A stretch of 64,000 nt of DNA, taken from positions 1 to 64,000 of the forward strand of contig CAIRWM010000067.1 of assembly GCA_903882285.1 (NCBI GenBank). Direction: 5' to 3'. How positions within the stretch are numbered: position 1 is the stretch's first letter; every line of letters starts with the position of its first letter. The translations under genes were made by a program, and so were the position numbers. The notes beneath the pieces are model-generated. The model had not been told where the DNA came from, did not search any database, and saw nothing but the letters and a program-made list of their open reading frames with translations. This DNA is from an uncultured cyanobacterium. Lineage in GTDB: Bacteria; Cyanobacteriota; Cyanobacteriia; PCC-6307; Cyanobiaceae. Shown here in pieces: positions 49,587 to 58,776 of the stretch.

Positions 49587-50868
49587 ACGGGCGTTCGCTC
49601 CAGGCCTGCCGCGCCCGCACCAGCGCCGCCGCCGGGCCCACCAGGCTGAGGCTGGGGCCGCCCAGCCAGCGCCGCGCAACCGCGCCGATCGCCTCGCTGC
49701 TCAGCTGCTGGGCCTGCTGCAGGCAGCGCTCCACATGGTCGGGCGGCAGGCCTTGGCCAAGCAGCAGGGCCTGCCGTTCGGCGATCTGGGAGCAGGTCTG
49801 ACGTCCCATGGCGTCCTGGCCCAGGTATTTGGCCAGCGCCAGCTGCAGTTCCTCGCTGCTGAGCGGGTGTTCGATCACCCGCTGCCACTCCGCCAGCAGG
49901 CAGGCGGTCGCCTCGGCGGCCCGATCGGCGGAGGTGGACAGGTGCATCACGAAGGGGGCTGCTCCGCAGCGTGCCGGCAGATGCACGCCCACGTCGTAAG
50001 CCAGGCCTCGCTCCTCGCGCATGGTGACGAACAGGCGGCTGGACATGCCCAACCCGAGGTGGGCTTGGAGCAGGCGCAGGGCCACGGCGTCGGGATGACC
50101 GAGGGGAACGGTGGGCACCCCGAGCATCAGCACCAGCTGCTCGGTGTCCTGTTCGTGCTCCTGCAGCCGGCCCTCGCCCCGCGGGCCAGGGCTCGAGGAG
50201 GTGGGGGCCGCGCTGGGCAGGGCGGTGCTCCAGGGCTCGCCGGTCAGGGAATCCTCCAGCAGCTCGCGCAGCTGCTCCGGGGGATCACCGCAGAGCACCA
50301 GCACCGCCCCCTGGCGGCCGAGTCCGTCCACCAGCTGCCGCAGATCACAGCTGCCGAGGGCGCTCAGCTCCTCCTCCACCCCGAGGGGATCGTGGCCGTA
50401 GGGGCCGTCGTCGTAGAGCAGGCGTCGCAGCTGGTCGTGGGCGAGCTGGAAGGGATCCTCTTTCTGACGTTGCAGGGTCTGGAGGTTGAGCTGGCGCTCG
50501 ATCTCCACCTGGTCGTCGGCCAGATGCGGGCGGCGAGCCATCGCCGGCAGCAGCGGCAGAAGGCTGCGGGCGTCGGCGGCGGCGCACTTGAGGCCGATGA
50601 CCAGGGCATCCTCATGGGCCTCGGCCCGCAGCCCCGCTCCAGCTCCCTCAACCAGATCGGCCAGGGCGTCGGCATCGAGATCGCCACAGCCGCGGCTCAT
50701 CACGCCGGCCAATAGCTGATGGGCACCGCGCTGTCCCTGCGGATCGGCGCTGCTGCCACCTCGCAGGGCCAGCCGCGCCGCCAGGATTGCCGGGCCGGGG
50801 CGGCGCTGCACATGGACTGGCAGGCCGCCATTGAGACGGAAGACCTGATGACCGTTTTCGCTGCTCAT
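49567..50868 (-). CDS. M16-family peptidase homologue lacking HxxEH (probable non-catalytic partner)
   Basis: M16 fold pattern; HQLLAGVM in place of HxxEH. Confidence 0.82.
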   Translation of the reverse strand: MSSENGHQVFRLNGGLPVHVQRRPGPAILAARLALRGGSSADPQGQRGAHQLLAGVMSRGCGDLDADALADLVEGAGAGLRAEAHEDALVIGLKCAAADARSLLPLLPAMARRPHLADDQVEIERQLNLQTLQRQKEDPFQLAHDQLRRLLYDDGPYGHDPLGVEEELSALGSCDLRQLVDGLGRQGAVLVLCGDPPEQLRELLEDSLTGEPWSTALPSAAPTSSSPGPRGEGRLQEHEQDTEQLVLMLGVPTVPLGHPDAVALRLLQAHLGLGMSSRLFVTMREERGLAYDVGVHLPARCGAAPFVMHLSTSADRAAEATACLLAEWQRVIEHPLSSEELQLALAKYLGQDAMGRQTCSQIAERQALLLGQGLPPDHVERCLQQAQQLSSEAIGAVARRWLGGPSLSLVGPAAALVRARQAWSERPFSPPPA

Positions 50869-52154
50869 GAGGGCACCGCCTCGAGCACAAAAGCGCGGCT
50901 GGGGTCGAGCCGTACAAGGGCTTCCTTGCGCAGCGTTTCGGGGCTCCAGCGCTGCAGCAGCTCCAGGGGGTGCTGCAGCGTCTGGCAGCGGCCCCACAGG
51001 GCACTGTTACCGATCACACCGGCGACACTGCCGGGGGATTCGAGGCCGAAGCGGTAGGCATTGGCCACCAGCCGCCGCGCCCGCTCCCATTCGGCCGCGC
51101 CGATCGGCTCGGCCATCACCTCCTGCCAGACCTCGCCGATCGCCCGACGCACTGCCGGCAGCTCCTCGACTTCACAGACCGCTTCCAGCAGGGCGAGGCT
51201 GCCGCACTCCATGGCGTGCAGGTCGAGGTCGATGCTCTCCACCAGGCGCAACTGCTCGCGCAGCCGCTCCACAAGGCGAGAGCGCCGGCCTTCTGCCAGC
51301 ACGGTGGTGGCCAGATCGGTCCCCATCACCCCGTGCAGGTCGTCGGCCGGGGGCTGCCACCAGGCCATCAGCAGCCGCGCCGCCTCCAGCCGCGGCAGGC
51401 TCATCCGCTCCTCCCCCACCGCGACCGCCAGGGGGGGCGGAGCGAGCACGGGCGAGCCGGCGATATCGCCGGCAGCCGGCAGGTCGGCGAGGGCGCTGCT
51501 GGCGAAGCGTTCGACCAGGTTGCCATCCGCCACGGCGCCGCTGATCGCCAGAACGCAGCGGCCGCCGCCATAGAGGCGGTGATGAAAAGCGGCCATGCCG
51601 GTGGGATCGTGACCGAGCAGGGCCTGGCGGCGCCCCAGGATCGGCTGGCCGTAGGGATGGCCGGGGCAGGCCCGCTCCAAAAGGTGTTGCAGGGCCCGCT
51701 CCTCCGGCTGGTCCTCGCTTTGGGCCAGTTCCTCCAGCACCACCTGCCGCTCCATCGCGAAGGCTTCGGTTTCGAGCCGGGGCCGCAGCACCAGATCCAG
51801 CAGTAGGTCGAGAGCCTCCGCCGCCGCCTGCGGTGGTATCAGCACGTGATAATGGACGTCGTCGAATCCGGTGGCGGCGTTGCTGCTGCCGCCGAGGGCC
51901 TCAATGCGGCGGTCGAACTCCCCGGCGGCCAGGCTGCGACTGCCCTTGAACACCATGTGTTCGAGAAAGTGGGCCATGCCACTCTCGCTCTCCGCCTCGA
52001 AGGCGCTGCCAGCCCGGCACAGGAAATCGAGACACACCAGGGGAGCTCCCTGAAGAGGCAGGCTCACCAGTTCGGCCCCGTTGGCGAGGCGCCGTCGCTC
52101 CGGTTCGGCCAGGCCCGGCAGCAACGGGGCGCAACAAGCGTCTGGAAGGCTCAC
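50865..52154 (-). CDS. M16-family zinc peptidase
   Basis: MAHFLEHMVFKGS (HxxEH). Confidence 0.9.
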   Translation of the reverse strand: MSLPDACCAPLLPGLAEPERRRLANGAELVSLPLQGAPLVCLDFLCRAGSAFEAESESGMAHFLEHMVFKGSRSLAAGEFDRRIEALGGSSNAATGFDDVHYHVLIPPQAAAEALDLLLDLVLRPRLETEAFAMERQVVLEELAQSEDQPEERALQHLLERACPGHPYGQPILGRRQALLGHDPTGMAAFHHRLYGGGRCVLAISGAVADGNLVERFASSALADLPAAGDIAGSPVLAPPPLAVAVGEERMSLPRLEAARLLMAWWQPPADDLHGVMGTDLATTVLAEGRRSRLVERLREQLRLVESIDLDLHAMECGSLALLEAVCEVEELPAVRRAIGEVWQEVMAEPIGAAEWERARRLVANAYRFGLESPGSVAGVIGNSALWGRCQTLQHPLELLQRWSPETLRKEALVRLDPSRAFVLEAVPS

Positions 52155-52197
52155 GGATGCATGGCAGGATCACCATTCTGCTGGCTGCAGGGCCGCA

Positions 52198-52968
52198 ATG
52201 ACCCAGGCACCTTCCGAGTCCAGCGCCAGCGTCACGGACAGCCTGGGGATCCATCCCATGGTCAACGCGTTGGCCGATCGGATCCGGCTCTGCCGTAACG
52301 ATCTGCCTGCTCTTGAGCCCTTTGCGATCGATCCCGAGCTCGAGGCGATCAGCGGCAGCCTCGATGGTGAGGATCTGTTCATCCGCAACGAGGTGCACTG
52401 CTGCCGCGGCCTGCGCAAGCTGCACCTGGAGACGGCCCGACTCGGCGCCGGTCTGCAGATCCTGCACTGCGTCTTCTTCCCCGATCCCTGCTACGACCTG
52501 CCGGTCTTCGGCGCCGACATCGTCGCCGGCCGGGGGGTGGTCTCCGCCGCCATCGTCGATCTCTCCCCGGTCATGGGGCAATTGCCGGAAGGCATCGCCA
52601 CCGCCCTGGCCGGCCGCTCCCGATTTGACTTCATCCAGGTGCGCGAGCTGCCGACCTGGGGTTCGATCTTCTCCCCCGAGGTGCTGTTCGTGCGGCCGGC
52701 CTCCGCGGCGGAGGAGTCGGCCTTCGTGGACCAGGTGGGTGACTTCCTGACGATCCTGGCCGAGGCCACCCGACAGGCAGAATCTCAGCCGCCTAATCAC
52801 CCAGCTAGCCTGGCTCGCTGGCAGGGGCAGCTCAGCTATTGCAAGCAACAGAAACAGAACGACAAAACCAGACGGGTGCTGGAAAAGGCGTTCAACCCCC
52901 AGTGGGCGGAGCGCTACATCGAAGACCTGCTGTTCGACGACCCTCCGGCGCCGTCCTGCTTGGCGTGA
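52198..52968 (+). CDS. pcyA: phycocyanobilin:ferredoxin oxidoreductase
   Basis: IRNEVHCCRGLRKLHLE, LHCVFFPDPCYDLPVFGADIV. Confidence 0.92.
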   Translation: MTQAPSESSASVTDSLGIHPMVNALADRIRLCRNDLPALEPFAIDPELEAISGSLDGEDLFIRNEVHCCRGLRKLHLETARLGAGLQILHCVFFPDPCYDLPVFGADIVAGRGVVSAAIVDLSPVMGQLPEGIATALAGRSRFDFIQVRELPTWGSIFSPEVLFVRPASAAEESAFVDQVGDFLTILAEATRQAESQPPNHPASLARWQGQLSYCKQQKQNDKTRRVLEKAFNPQWAERYIEDLLFDDPPAPSCLA

Positions 52969-53840
52969 TCGCCGCCATAACCGTCGCGGTGGTGTTGGTG
53001 GCCACGCGTGAGCGCTGGCTTCCCCGTAAGGATGCCCCAGCACCGGTCGCCACCCGGCCCGCGGCGCCGGAGGCGGTTGCGGCCCTGGGCCGCCTGGTGC
53101 CGGCGGGTGACATCCGCGTGCTGGCGGCCCCCCTCTCCAGCATGGGCGGAACGCCGCGCATCACCGAACTGCACGTGGCCGAGGGGCAGCGGGTGGAGGC
53201 CGGTCAGCTGCTGGCCCGCTTCGACAACGGCCCGGGCGAGCGGGCCGAAAACCTGCTGCTGCGCACACGCATCACCAACCTTGAGCGGCGCCTGGTGGTG
53301 GAGCGGCGCGAACTGGAGCGCTACCGCCAGCTCACCAGCGCCGGGGCCATCGCCGTCGACGAACTCGACCGCCGCGAACAGGGCTATCTCGAACTGCTGG
53401 GCCAGCTTCAGGAGGCCCGGGCAGAGTTGCTCAAGGTCAACACCGACCTGGCCAACACCGAACTGCGGGCGCCGATCGGCGGCACCGTGCTGCGCATTCA
53501 GGCACGGGTGGGCGAGCGGCCCGGCGACAAGGGCATCCTCGAGCTGGGCGACAACGACCGCATGGAAGCCCTGGTGGAGGTGTACGAGAGCGACATCGAT
53601 CGCGTCCGTCTTGGCCAGCTGGTGCGCCTCACCAGCGAGAACGGCGGCTTCGGCGGCAGCCTCTCGGGTGTGGTGCAGCGCATCAACCCCCAGGTGCGGC
53701 AGCGCGAGGTGCTCTCCACCGATCCCACCGGCGATGCTGACGCCCGCATCGTGGAGGTGCGGGTGCGGCTCGACTCCGCCGATGCACGGCGGGTGCGTGA
53801 CCTCTCCGGCCTGAAGGTGATCGCCCGCCTGCAGCCATGA
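52965..53840 (+). CDS. DevB/HlyD-type membrane fusion protein
   Basis: N-terminal TM, GRLVPAGDIRVLAAP, coiled coil, LRAPIGGTVL; GTG start overlapping pcyA stop assumed. Confidence 0.82.
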   Translation: MIAAITVAVVLVATRERWLPRKDAPAPVATRPAAPEAVAALGRLVPAGDIRVLAAPLSSMGGTPRITELHVAEGQRVEAGQLLARFDNGPGERAENLLLRTRITNLERRLVVERRELERYRQLTSAGAIAVDELDRREQGYLELLGQLQEARAELLKVNTDLANTELRAPIGGTVLRIQARVGERPGDKGILELGDNDRMEALVEVYESDIDRVRLGQLVRLTSENGGFGGSLSGVVQRINPQVRQREVLSTDPTGDADARIVEVRVRLDSADARRVRDLSGLKVIARLQP

Positions 53841-55006
53841 GCGCCTTCTGGCAGGGTCGGCGCATTCCCCTCGCCTGGCTGTTGCTGGCGCGCCAGCCGG
53901 CCCGCCTGGCGATCGCTCTCGCCGGCATCGCCTTCGCCGGCATTCTGATGTTCATGCAGCTCGGCTTCCGCGACGGGCTGTTCGATGCCAGCGTCACGAT
54001 CCACAAGCTCTTCGACGCCGATCTGGTGCTGATGAGCCCCCGCACGATGAGCTCGATCGGCATGGCGGGCTTTCCCCGCCGCCGCCTGGTGCAGGCCTTG
54101 GCGGATCCGGCGGTGAAGGGCACCACGCCGGTTCACTGGAATCTGCTGCTTTGGCGCAATCCCCAGACGCGCATGACTCGCTCGATCCTCACCCTGGGGT
54201 TCGAGCCCAACGATCCGCTGTTCATCGATCCCGGGCTGCAGGCCAAGGCCCATGCCCTCAACCAAAAGGGGCGCGTGCTGTTCGACGAGCTCTCGCGCCG
54301 CGAATTCGGACCGATCGCCGAGTGGCTGCGCGCCGGCCGCACCGTGGAGACCGAGGTGGCCGGCAAGCGGGTGCGAGTCGCGGGGCTGGTGACCCTGGGT
54401 CCCTCCTTCGGCGCCGACGGCAACATGCTCACCAGCCGCGAAACCTTCTTGCGGCTGATGCCCGGCACCCCCCCCGGCAGCATCGAGTTGGGGCTGATTC
54501 GGCTGCAACCAGGCTCCGACCCCGCCGTCGTGGCGCAGCGGCTGCGCCAGCTGCTTCCCAATGACGTGGCGGTCTACAGCAAAAAGGGGTTTGAGGAGTT
54601 CGAGAAGAACTACTGGCGCAGCAGCACCGCCATCGGCTTCATCTTCACCCTGGGCGCCGCCATGGGCTTTGTGGTGGGCTGCGTGATCGTCTATCAGATC
54701 CTCTATTCCGACGTCAGCGATCACCTGCCGGAGTACGCCACCTTGATGGCGATGGGGTATCGGCTTGTGGGGCTGCTGGGGGTGGTGGCCCGCGAGGGCC
54801 TGCTGCTGGCGGTGCTGGGCTACGTGCCCGCCTGGCTGGCGGGTCAGGGGTTCTACGCCCTGATCCGCTCCGGCACCAAGTTGCCGGTGGCGATGGACCC
54901 CCAGCGCGCCCTGATCGTCTTCACAATGATCCTGGTCATGTGCATGGGCTCGGCCGCAATGGCGATGCGCAAGCTCGCCGATGCCGATCCGGCCGAAATC
55001 TTCTGA
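53837..55006 (+). CDS. DevC-type FtsX-like permease
   Basis: IPLAWLLLARQPARLAIALAGIAFAGILMFMQLGFRDGLFDA. Confidence 0.85.
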   Translation: MSAFWQGRRIPLAWLLLARQPARLAIALAGIAFAGILMFMQLGFRDGLFDASVTIHKLFDADLVLMSPRTMSSIGMAGFPRRRLVQALADPAVKGTTPVHWNLLLWRNPQTRMTRSILTLGFEPNDPLFIDPGLQAKAHALNQKGRVLFDELSRREFGPIAEWLRAGRTVETEVAGKRVRVAGLVTLGPSFGADGNMLTSRETFLRLMPGTPPGSIELGLIRLQPGSDPAVVAQRLRQLLPNDVAVYSKKGFEEFEKNYWRSSTAIGFIFTLGAAMGFVVGCVIVYQILYSDVSDHLPEYATLMAMGYRLVGLLGVVAREGLLLAVLGYVPAWLAGQGFYALIRSGTKLPVAMDPQRALIVFTMILVMCMGSAAMAMRKLADADPAEIF

Positions 55007-55017
55007 CGCCCGCGTCG

Positions 55018-55830
55018 ATGCCCAGTTCAATGGCCTCCACCAGCCGCGCCGCAGCCCCTTGCGCGGAGCGCACACCAGCTTCCGTCCCCGAGCTCGCCAC
55101 GGTGGCGGTGCGTGGGCTTCAGCACTGGTATGGCAAGGGCGAAATGCGCCGCCAGGTGCTGCAGGCGGTGGATCTGGAGATCAGGCCCGGCGAGGTGGTG
55201 CTGCTCACCGGCCCATCCGGCTGCGGCAAGACCACCTTGCTCACCCTGGTGGGGGCTCTGCGCCAGGTTATGGAGGGGTCGGTGCGCGTGTTTGGCCACG
55301 AACTGAGGGGCTCCAGCCGCGCCGAGCGCCAGCAGATACGGCGAGGCATCGGCATGATCTTCCAGGGCCACAACCTGCTGCGCTGCCTCACGGCCGAACA
55401 GAACGTGCAGATGGGCGCCGATCTCCTGGCGGACCTGGGCTATCGAGCCCGCCGCGACCGCTCCCGCGAATGGTTGCGGGCGGTGGGCCTGGGTGACCAC
55501 CTGAATAAGTTGCCGCATGATCTTTCCGGCGGCCAGAAGCAGCGGGTGGCGATTGCCCGTGCCCTGGCTACCGAACCCCGCCTGCTGCTGGCCGACGAAC
55601 CCACCGCCGCGCTCGACAGCCGCACCGGCCGCGAGGTAGTGGAACTGTTGCAGGGCCTGGCCCGCAACCAGGGCTGCAGCGTGCTGATGGTCACCCATGA
55701 CCCCCGCATCCTCGACATCGCCGACCGGGTGGTGCGCATGGAGGACGGTCAGCTGGTGGAGGCCGGCGAGGGGGAGCGGCTGTGGGGATCCGACCGGCTT
55801 CCGGACGCTGGGATGGGGCCGGTTCAGTAG
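55018..55830 (+). CDS. DevA-type ABC ATP-binding protein
   Basis: GPSGCGKTT, LSGGQKQRVAIARAL, LLLADEPTAALD. Confidence 0.9.
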   Translation: MPSSMASTSRAAAPCAERTPASVPELATVAVRGLQHWYGKGEMRRQVLQAVDLEIRPGEVVLLTGPSGCGKTTLLTLVGALRQVMEGSVRVFGHELRGSSRAERQQIRRGIGMIFQGHNLLRCLTAEQNVQMGADLLADLGYRARRDRSREWLRAVGLGDHLNKLPHDLSGGQKQRVAIARALATEPRLLLADEPTAALDSRTGREVVELLQGLARNQGCSVLMVTHDPRILDIADRVVRMEDGQLVEAGEGERLWGSDRLPDAGMGPVQ

Positions 55831-55866
55831 AGTGGTCTCACATCACTCGCCGGAACGCCCGCCCGT

Positions 55867-56022
55867 ATGGCCAAGCGCAGGAATCTCAAGAAGGAAAAGC
55901 AGGAGCGCAATCGCTCCTACGCCCGCAAATTCAAGAAGCGCAAGCTGCGTAACGACGGCCGCGGTGAAGGCGCTGGCAATGGCGTGACTGGCACGGCCAA
56001 TAACGGCGGCGCCGCCGACTGA
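55867..56022 (+). CDS. 51-aa basic small protein MAKRRNLKKEKQERNRSYARKFKKRKLRNDGRGEGAGNGVTGTANNGGAAD
   Basis: Hand translation; ATG to TGA 52 codons; followed by a terminator. Confidence 0.65.
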   Translation: MAKRRNLKKEKQERNRSYARKFKKRKLRNDGRGEGAGNGVTGTANNGGAAD

Positions 56023-56055
56023 GCCCCAGCGGCTGCTGCTCCCCCGGGGAGCGGA

Positions 56056-56082
56056 GGGGGGCCATTGAGCCCCCTTTTCTTG
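56056..56082 (+). terminator. Rho-independent terminator
   Basis: gggggc-cattga-gccccc followed by ttttctt. Confidence 0.75.
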
Positions 56083-56110
56083 TTGGCCCGTGCATCCCCC
56101 GACGTCCCCC

Positions 56111-57043
56111 ATGTTCCTCAGCGTCGTCATCCCCACCTACAACCGCCTACCGATCCTGCGCCAGTGCCTGCAGGCCCTGGAATCGCAAGTGTTGGCGGCG
56201 CCGCTCGAGCAGTTTGAGGTAGTGCTGGTCGACGACGGCTCCACCGACGACACAGTGCACTGGCTGGATACCCACGCCTCGGCCTTCCCGCACGTGCGGC
56301 TGATCCGCCAGGATCACGGCGGCCCGGCCGAGGGCCGCAACCGGGGTGTGGATCAGGCCCGCGGCGATGTGATCGTCTTCATCGACAGCGATCTGGTCGT
56401 CACGCCCACCTTTCTGCTCAGCCATGCCCGCGCCCTGCAGCGCCGCTGGCATGAGCGTGGCGACCGCCTTTGCTTCACTTACGGCGCCGTGATCAACACG
56501 GCCAACTTCGACGCCCCCACCAGCGAGCCCCACAAGCCCACCGATCTCTCCTGGGCCTACTTCGCCACAGGCAATGTGGCAATCGAGCGGGAGGTGTTGG
56601 AACGCTCCGGGCTGTTCGACACCAGCTTCCGCCTCTACGGCTGGGAAGATCTCGAGCTCGGTGAACGGTTGCGTCAGATGGGCGTGCAACTGGTGCGCTG
56701 CCCCGAAGCAGTTGGCTATCATTGGCATCCTCCACTGAGCCTGGCCCAGATCCCCGACCTGATCCGCGTGGAACGGGAGCGGGCCAAGATGGGGTTGCTC
56801 TTCTACCGCAAGCACCCCAGCCGCCGTGTGCGATTCATTATCCAGTACACCTGGCTGCATCGCCTGCTGTGGGAGGTGCTCACCCTGGGCGGCCTGCTCA
56901 ACGAGTGCTCCCTGCGCCCCTTGCTGGGCTGGCTGATCCGCCACGGCCAGGCGCGCCTGGCGATGGAACTGCTGCGCCTGCCGCTCAACCGTCTCGGCGT
57001 ACGGGCGCTCTACGCCGAGGCACGCCAGCTTCGCACGGTCTGA
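56111..57043 (+). CDS. family 2 glycosyltransferase
   Basis: [38 protein letters not shown]. Confidence 0.88.
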   Translation: MFLSVVIPTYNRLPILRQCLQALESQVLAAPLEQFEVVLVDDGSTDDTVHWLDTHASAFPHVRLIRQDHGGPAEGRNRGVDQARGDVIVFIDSDLVVTPTFLLSHARALQRRWHERGDRLCFTYGAVINTANFDAPTSEPHKPTDLSWAYFATGNVAIEREVLERSGLFDTSFRLYGWEDLELGERLRQMGVQLVRCPEAVGYHWHPPLSLAQIPDLIRVERERAKMGLLFYRKHPSRRVRFIIQYTWLHRLLWEVLTLGGLLNECSLRPLLGWLIRHGQARLAMELLRLPLNRLGVRALYAEARQLRTV

Positions 57044-57281
57044 GCCTGGGCCCTGGAGGGAGCAAGCCCTGTCCGTCCGTTTGATAGGTTGCATCCGTCC
57101 CCAACACACCGCACACCTGCGTGTTTCGGGTGACCCGGGTCGGTTCTCTGACCCCACCACGCCCTTCGTCCCGGCACCTCTCTGTGCCAGTCAAGAAGGC
57201 GTGGCGTCGATGGTTGTCCCTCTGGCAGCCGGTTCGGGGTCCCTGGCAGGTGGAGGCAAACCCGAAACCCAACCGATTCCC

Positions 57282-57995
57282 ATGGCTGTTGTCACCCTCG
57301 CCGAGATGATGGAAGCTGGTGCCCACTTCGGGCACCAGACGCGGCGCTGGAACCCGAAGATGTCGCGCTACATCTATTGCGCACGTAACGGCGTTCACAT
57401 CATCGACCTCGTGCAGACCGCCGTCTGCATGAACAACGCCTACAAATGGACCCGCAGCGCAGCCCGCAGTGGGAAGCGCTTCTTGTTTGTAGGCACCAAG
57501 AAGCAGGCGTCGGAGGTGATCGCCCAGGAGGCCACCCGTTGCGGTGCCGCCTATGTGAACCAGCGCTGGCTGGGGGGCATGCTCACCAACTGGACGACGA
57601 TGCGCGCCCGCATTGATCGCCTCAAGGATCTGGAGCGCATGGAGTCCTCCGGTGCCATTGCCATGCGCCCCAAGAAGGAAGCGGCGGTGCTGCGCCGTGA
57701 ACTCGACCGGCTGCAGAAGTATCTGGGCGGTCTGAAGAACATGCGTCGCCTGCCCGATGTGGTCGTTCTCGTGGATCAGCGCCGCGAAACCAACGCCGTG
57801 CTCGAGGCCCGCAAGCTCGATATCCCCCTTGTGTCGATGCTCGACACCAACTGCGATCCCGACCTCTGCGACGTGCCGATTCCCTGTAACGACGACGCTG
57901 TGCGTTCCGTCCAGTTGGTACTCGGCCGTCTCGCCGATGCGATCAACGAAGGCCGTCATGGCGCCCAGGAGCGCGGCGGCGACGACGAGGGCTGA
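57282..57995 (+). CDS. rpsB: 30S ribosomal protein S2
   Basis: [35 protein letters not shown]. Confidence 0.95.
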   Translation: MAVVTLAEMMEAGAHFGHQTRRWNPKMSRYIYCARNGVHIIDLVQTAVCMNNAYKWTRSAARSGKRFLFVGTKKQASEVIAQEATRCGAAYVNQRWLGGMLTNWTTMRARIDRLKDLERMESSGAIAMRPKKEAAVLRRELDRLQKYLGGLKNMRRLPDVVVLVDQRRETNAVLEARKLDIPLVSMLDTNCDPDLCDVPIPCNDDAVRSVQLVLGRLADAINEGRHGAQERGGDDEG

Positions 57996-58090
57996 GTCCA
58001 CCCTTCCGCTTCCCCTCCCTCGCAGCGGCCGCCTTGGGTGGGCGCTGCCTGGTCTGACCGTTACTTTTTTCCCCTCCACCCTGCCTCCCC

Positions 58091-58750
58091 ATGGCTGAGA
58101 TCACCGCCAAGCTCGTCAAGGACCTGCGCGATAAGACCGGCGCTGGGATGATGGACTGCAAGAAGGCCCTGGCCGAGTCCGGTGGCGACATGACCAAGGC
58201 CGCGGAGTGGCTGCGCCAGAAAGGCATCGCCACCGCTGAGAAGAAGGCTGGCCGCACCGCCGCCGAGGGGGCTGTGGGCAGCTACATCCACACCGGTGCC
58301 CGCGTCGGCGTGCTGGTGGAAGTCAATTGCGAGACCGATTTCGTCGCTCGCGGTGAGCTATTCCAGGAGTTGGTGCGCAACGTAGCCATGCAGGTCGCCG
58401 CCTGCCCCAACGTCGAGTACGTCAGCACCGAGCAGATTCCTGCCGAGGTGGCCGAGCGCGAGAAAGCCATTGAGATGGGCCGCGATGACCTGGCCGGTAA
58501 GCCCGAGGCCATGAAGGTGAAAATCGTCGAGGGTCGCATCGGCAAGCGTCTCAAGGAGCTCGCCCTGCTAGAGCAGCCCTTCATCCGCGACAACGCCGTC
58601 ACCGTCGGCGAGATGGTTAAGCAGGCCGCCGGCAAGACCGGCGAGAACATTCAGGTGCGCCGCTTCACCCGCTATACCCTCGGCGAGGGCATCGAAGTGG
58701 AGCAATCCGACTTCGCCGCCGAGGTGGCGGCCATGACCCAGGGATCCTGA
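58091..58750 (+). CDS. tsf: elongation factor Ts
   Basis: [30 protein letters not shown]. Confidence 0.96.
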   Translation: MAEITAKLVKDLRDKTGAGMMDCKKALAESGGDMTKAAEWLRQKGIATAEKKAGRTAAEGAVGSYIHTGARVGVLVEVNCETDFVARGELFQELVRNVAMQVAACPNVEYVSTEQIPAEVAEREKAIEMGRDDLAGKPEAMKVKIVEGRIGKRLKELALLEQPFIRDNAVTVGEMVKQAAGKTGENIQVRRFTRYTLGEGIEVEQSDFAAEVAAMTQGS

Positions 58751-58776
58751 GAGCCCTGTCCCCTGCCCCCGCGACG

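Noticed and set aside
53498-55075. 525-aa minus-strand ORF opposite the DevBC-like genes
   Set aside because: His/Gln-rich shadow frame of the exporter genes.
57081-57281. 67-aa N-terminal extension of S2
   Set aside because: S2 normally starts at [13 protein letters not shown]; the upstream part looks like leader sequence in an open frame.
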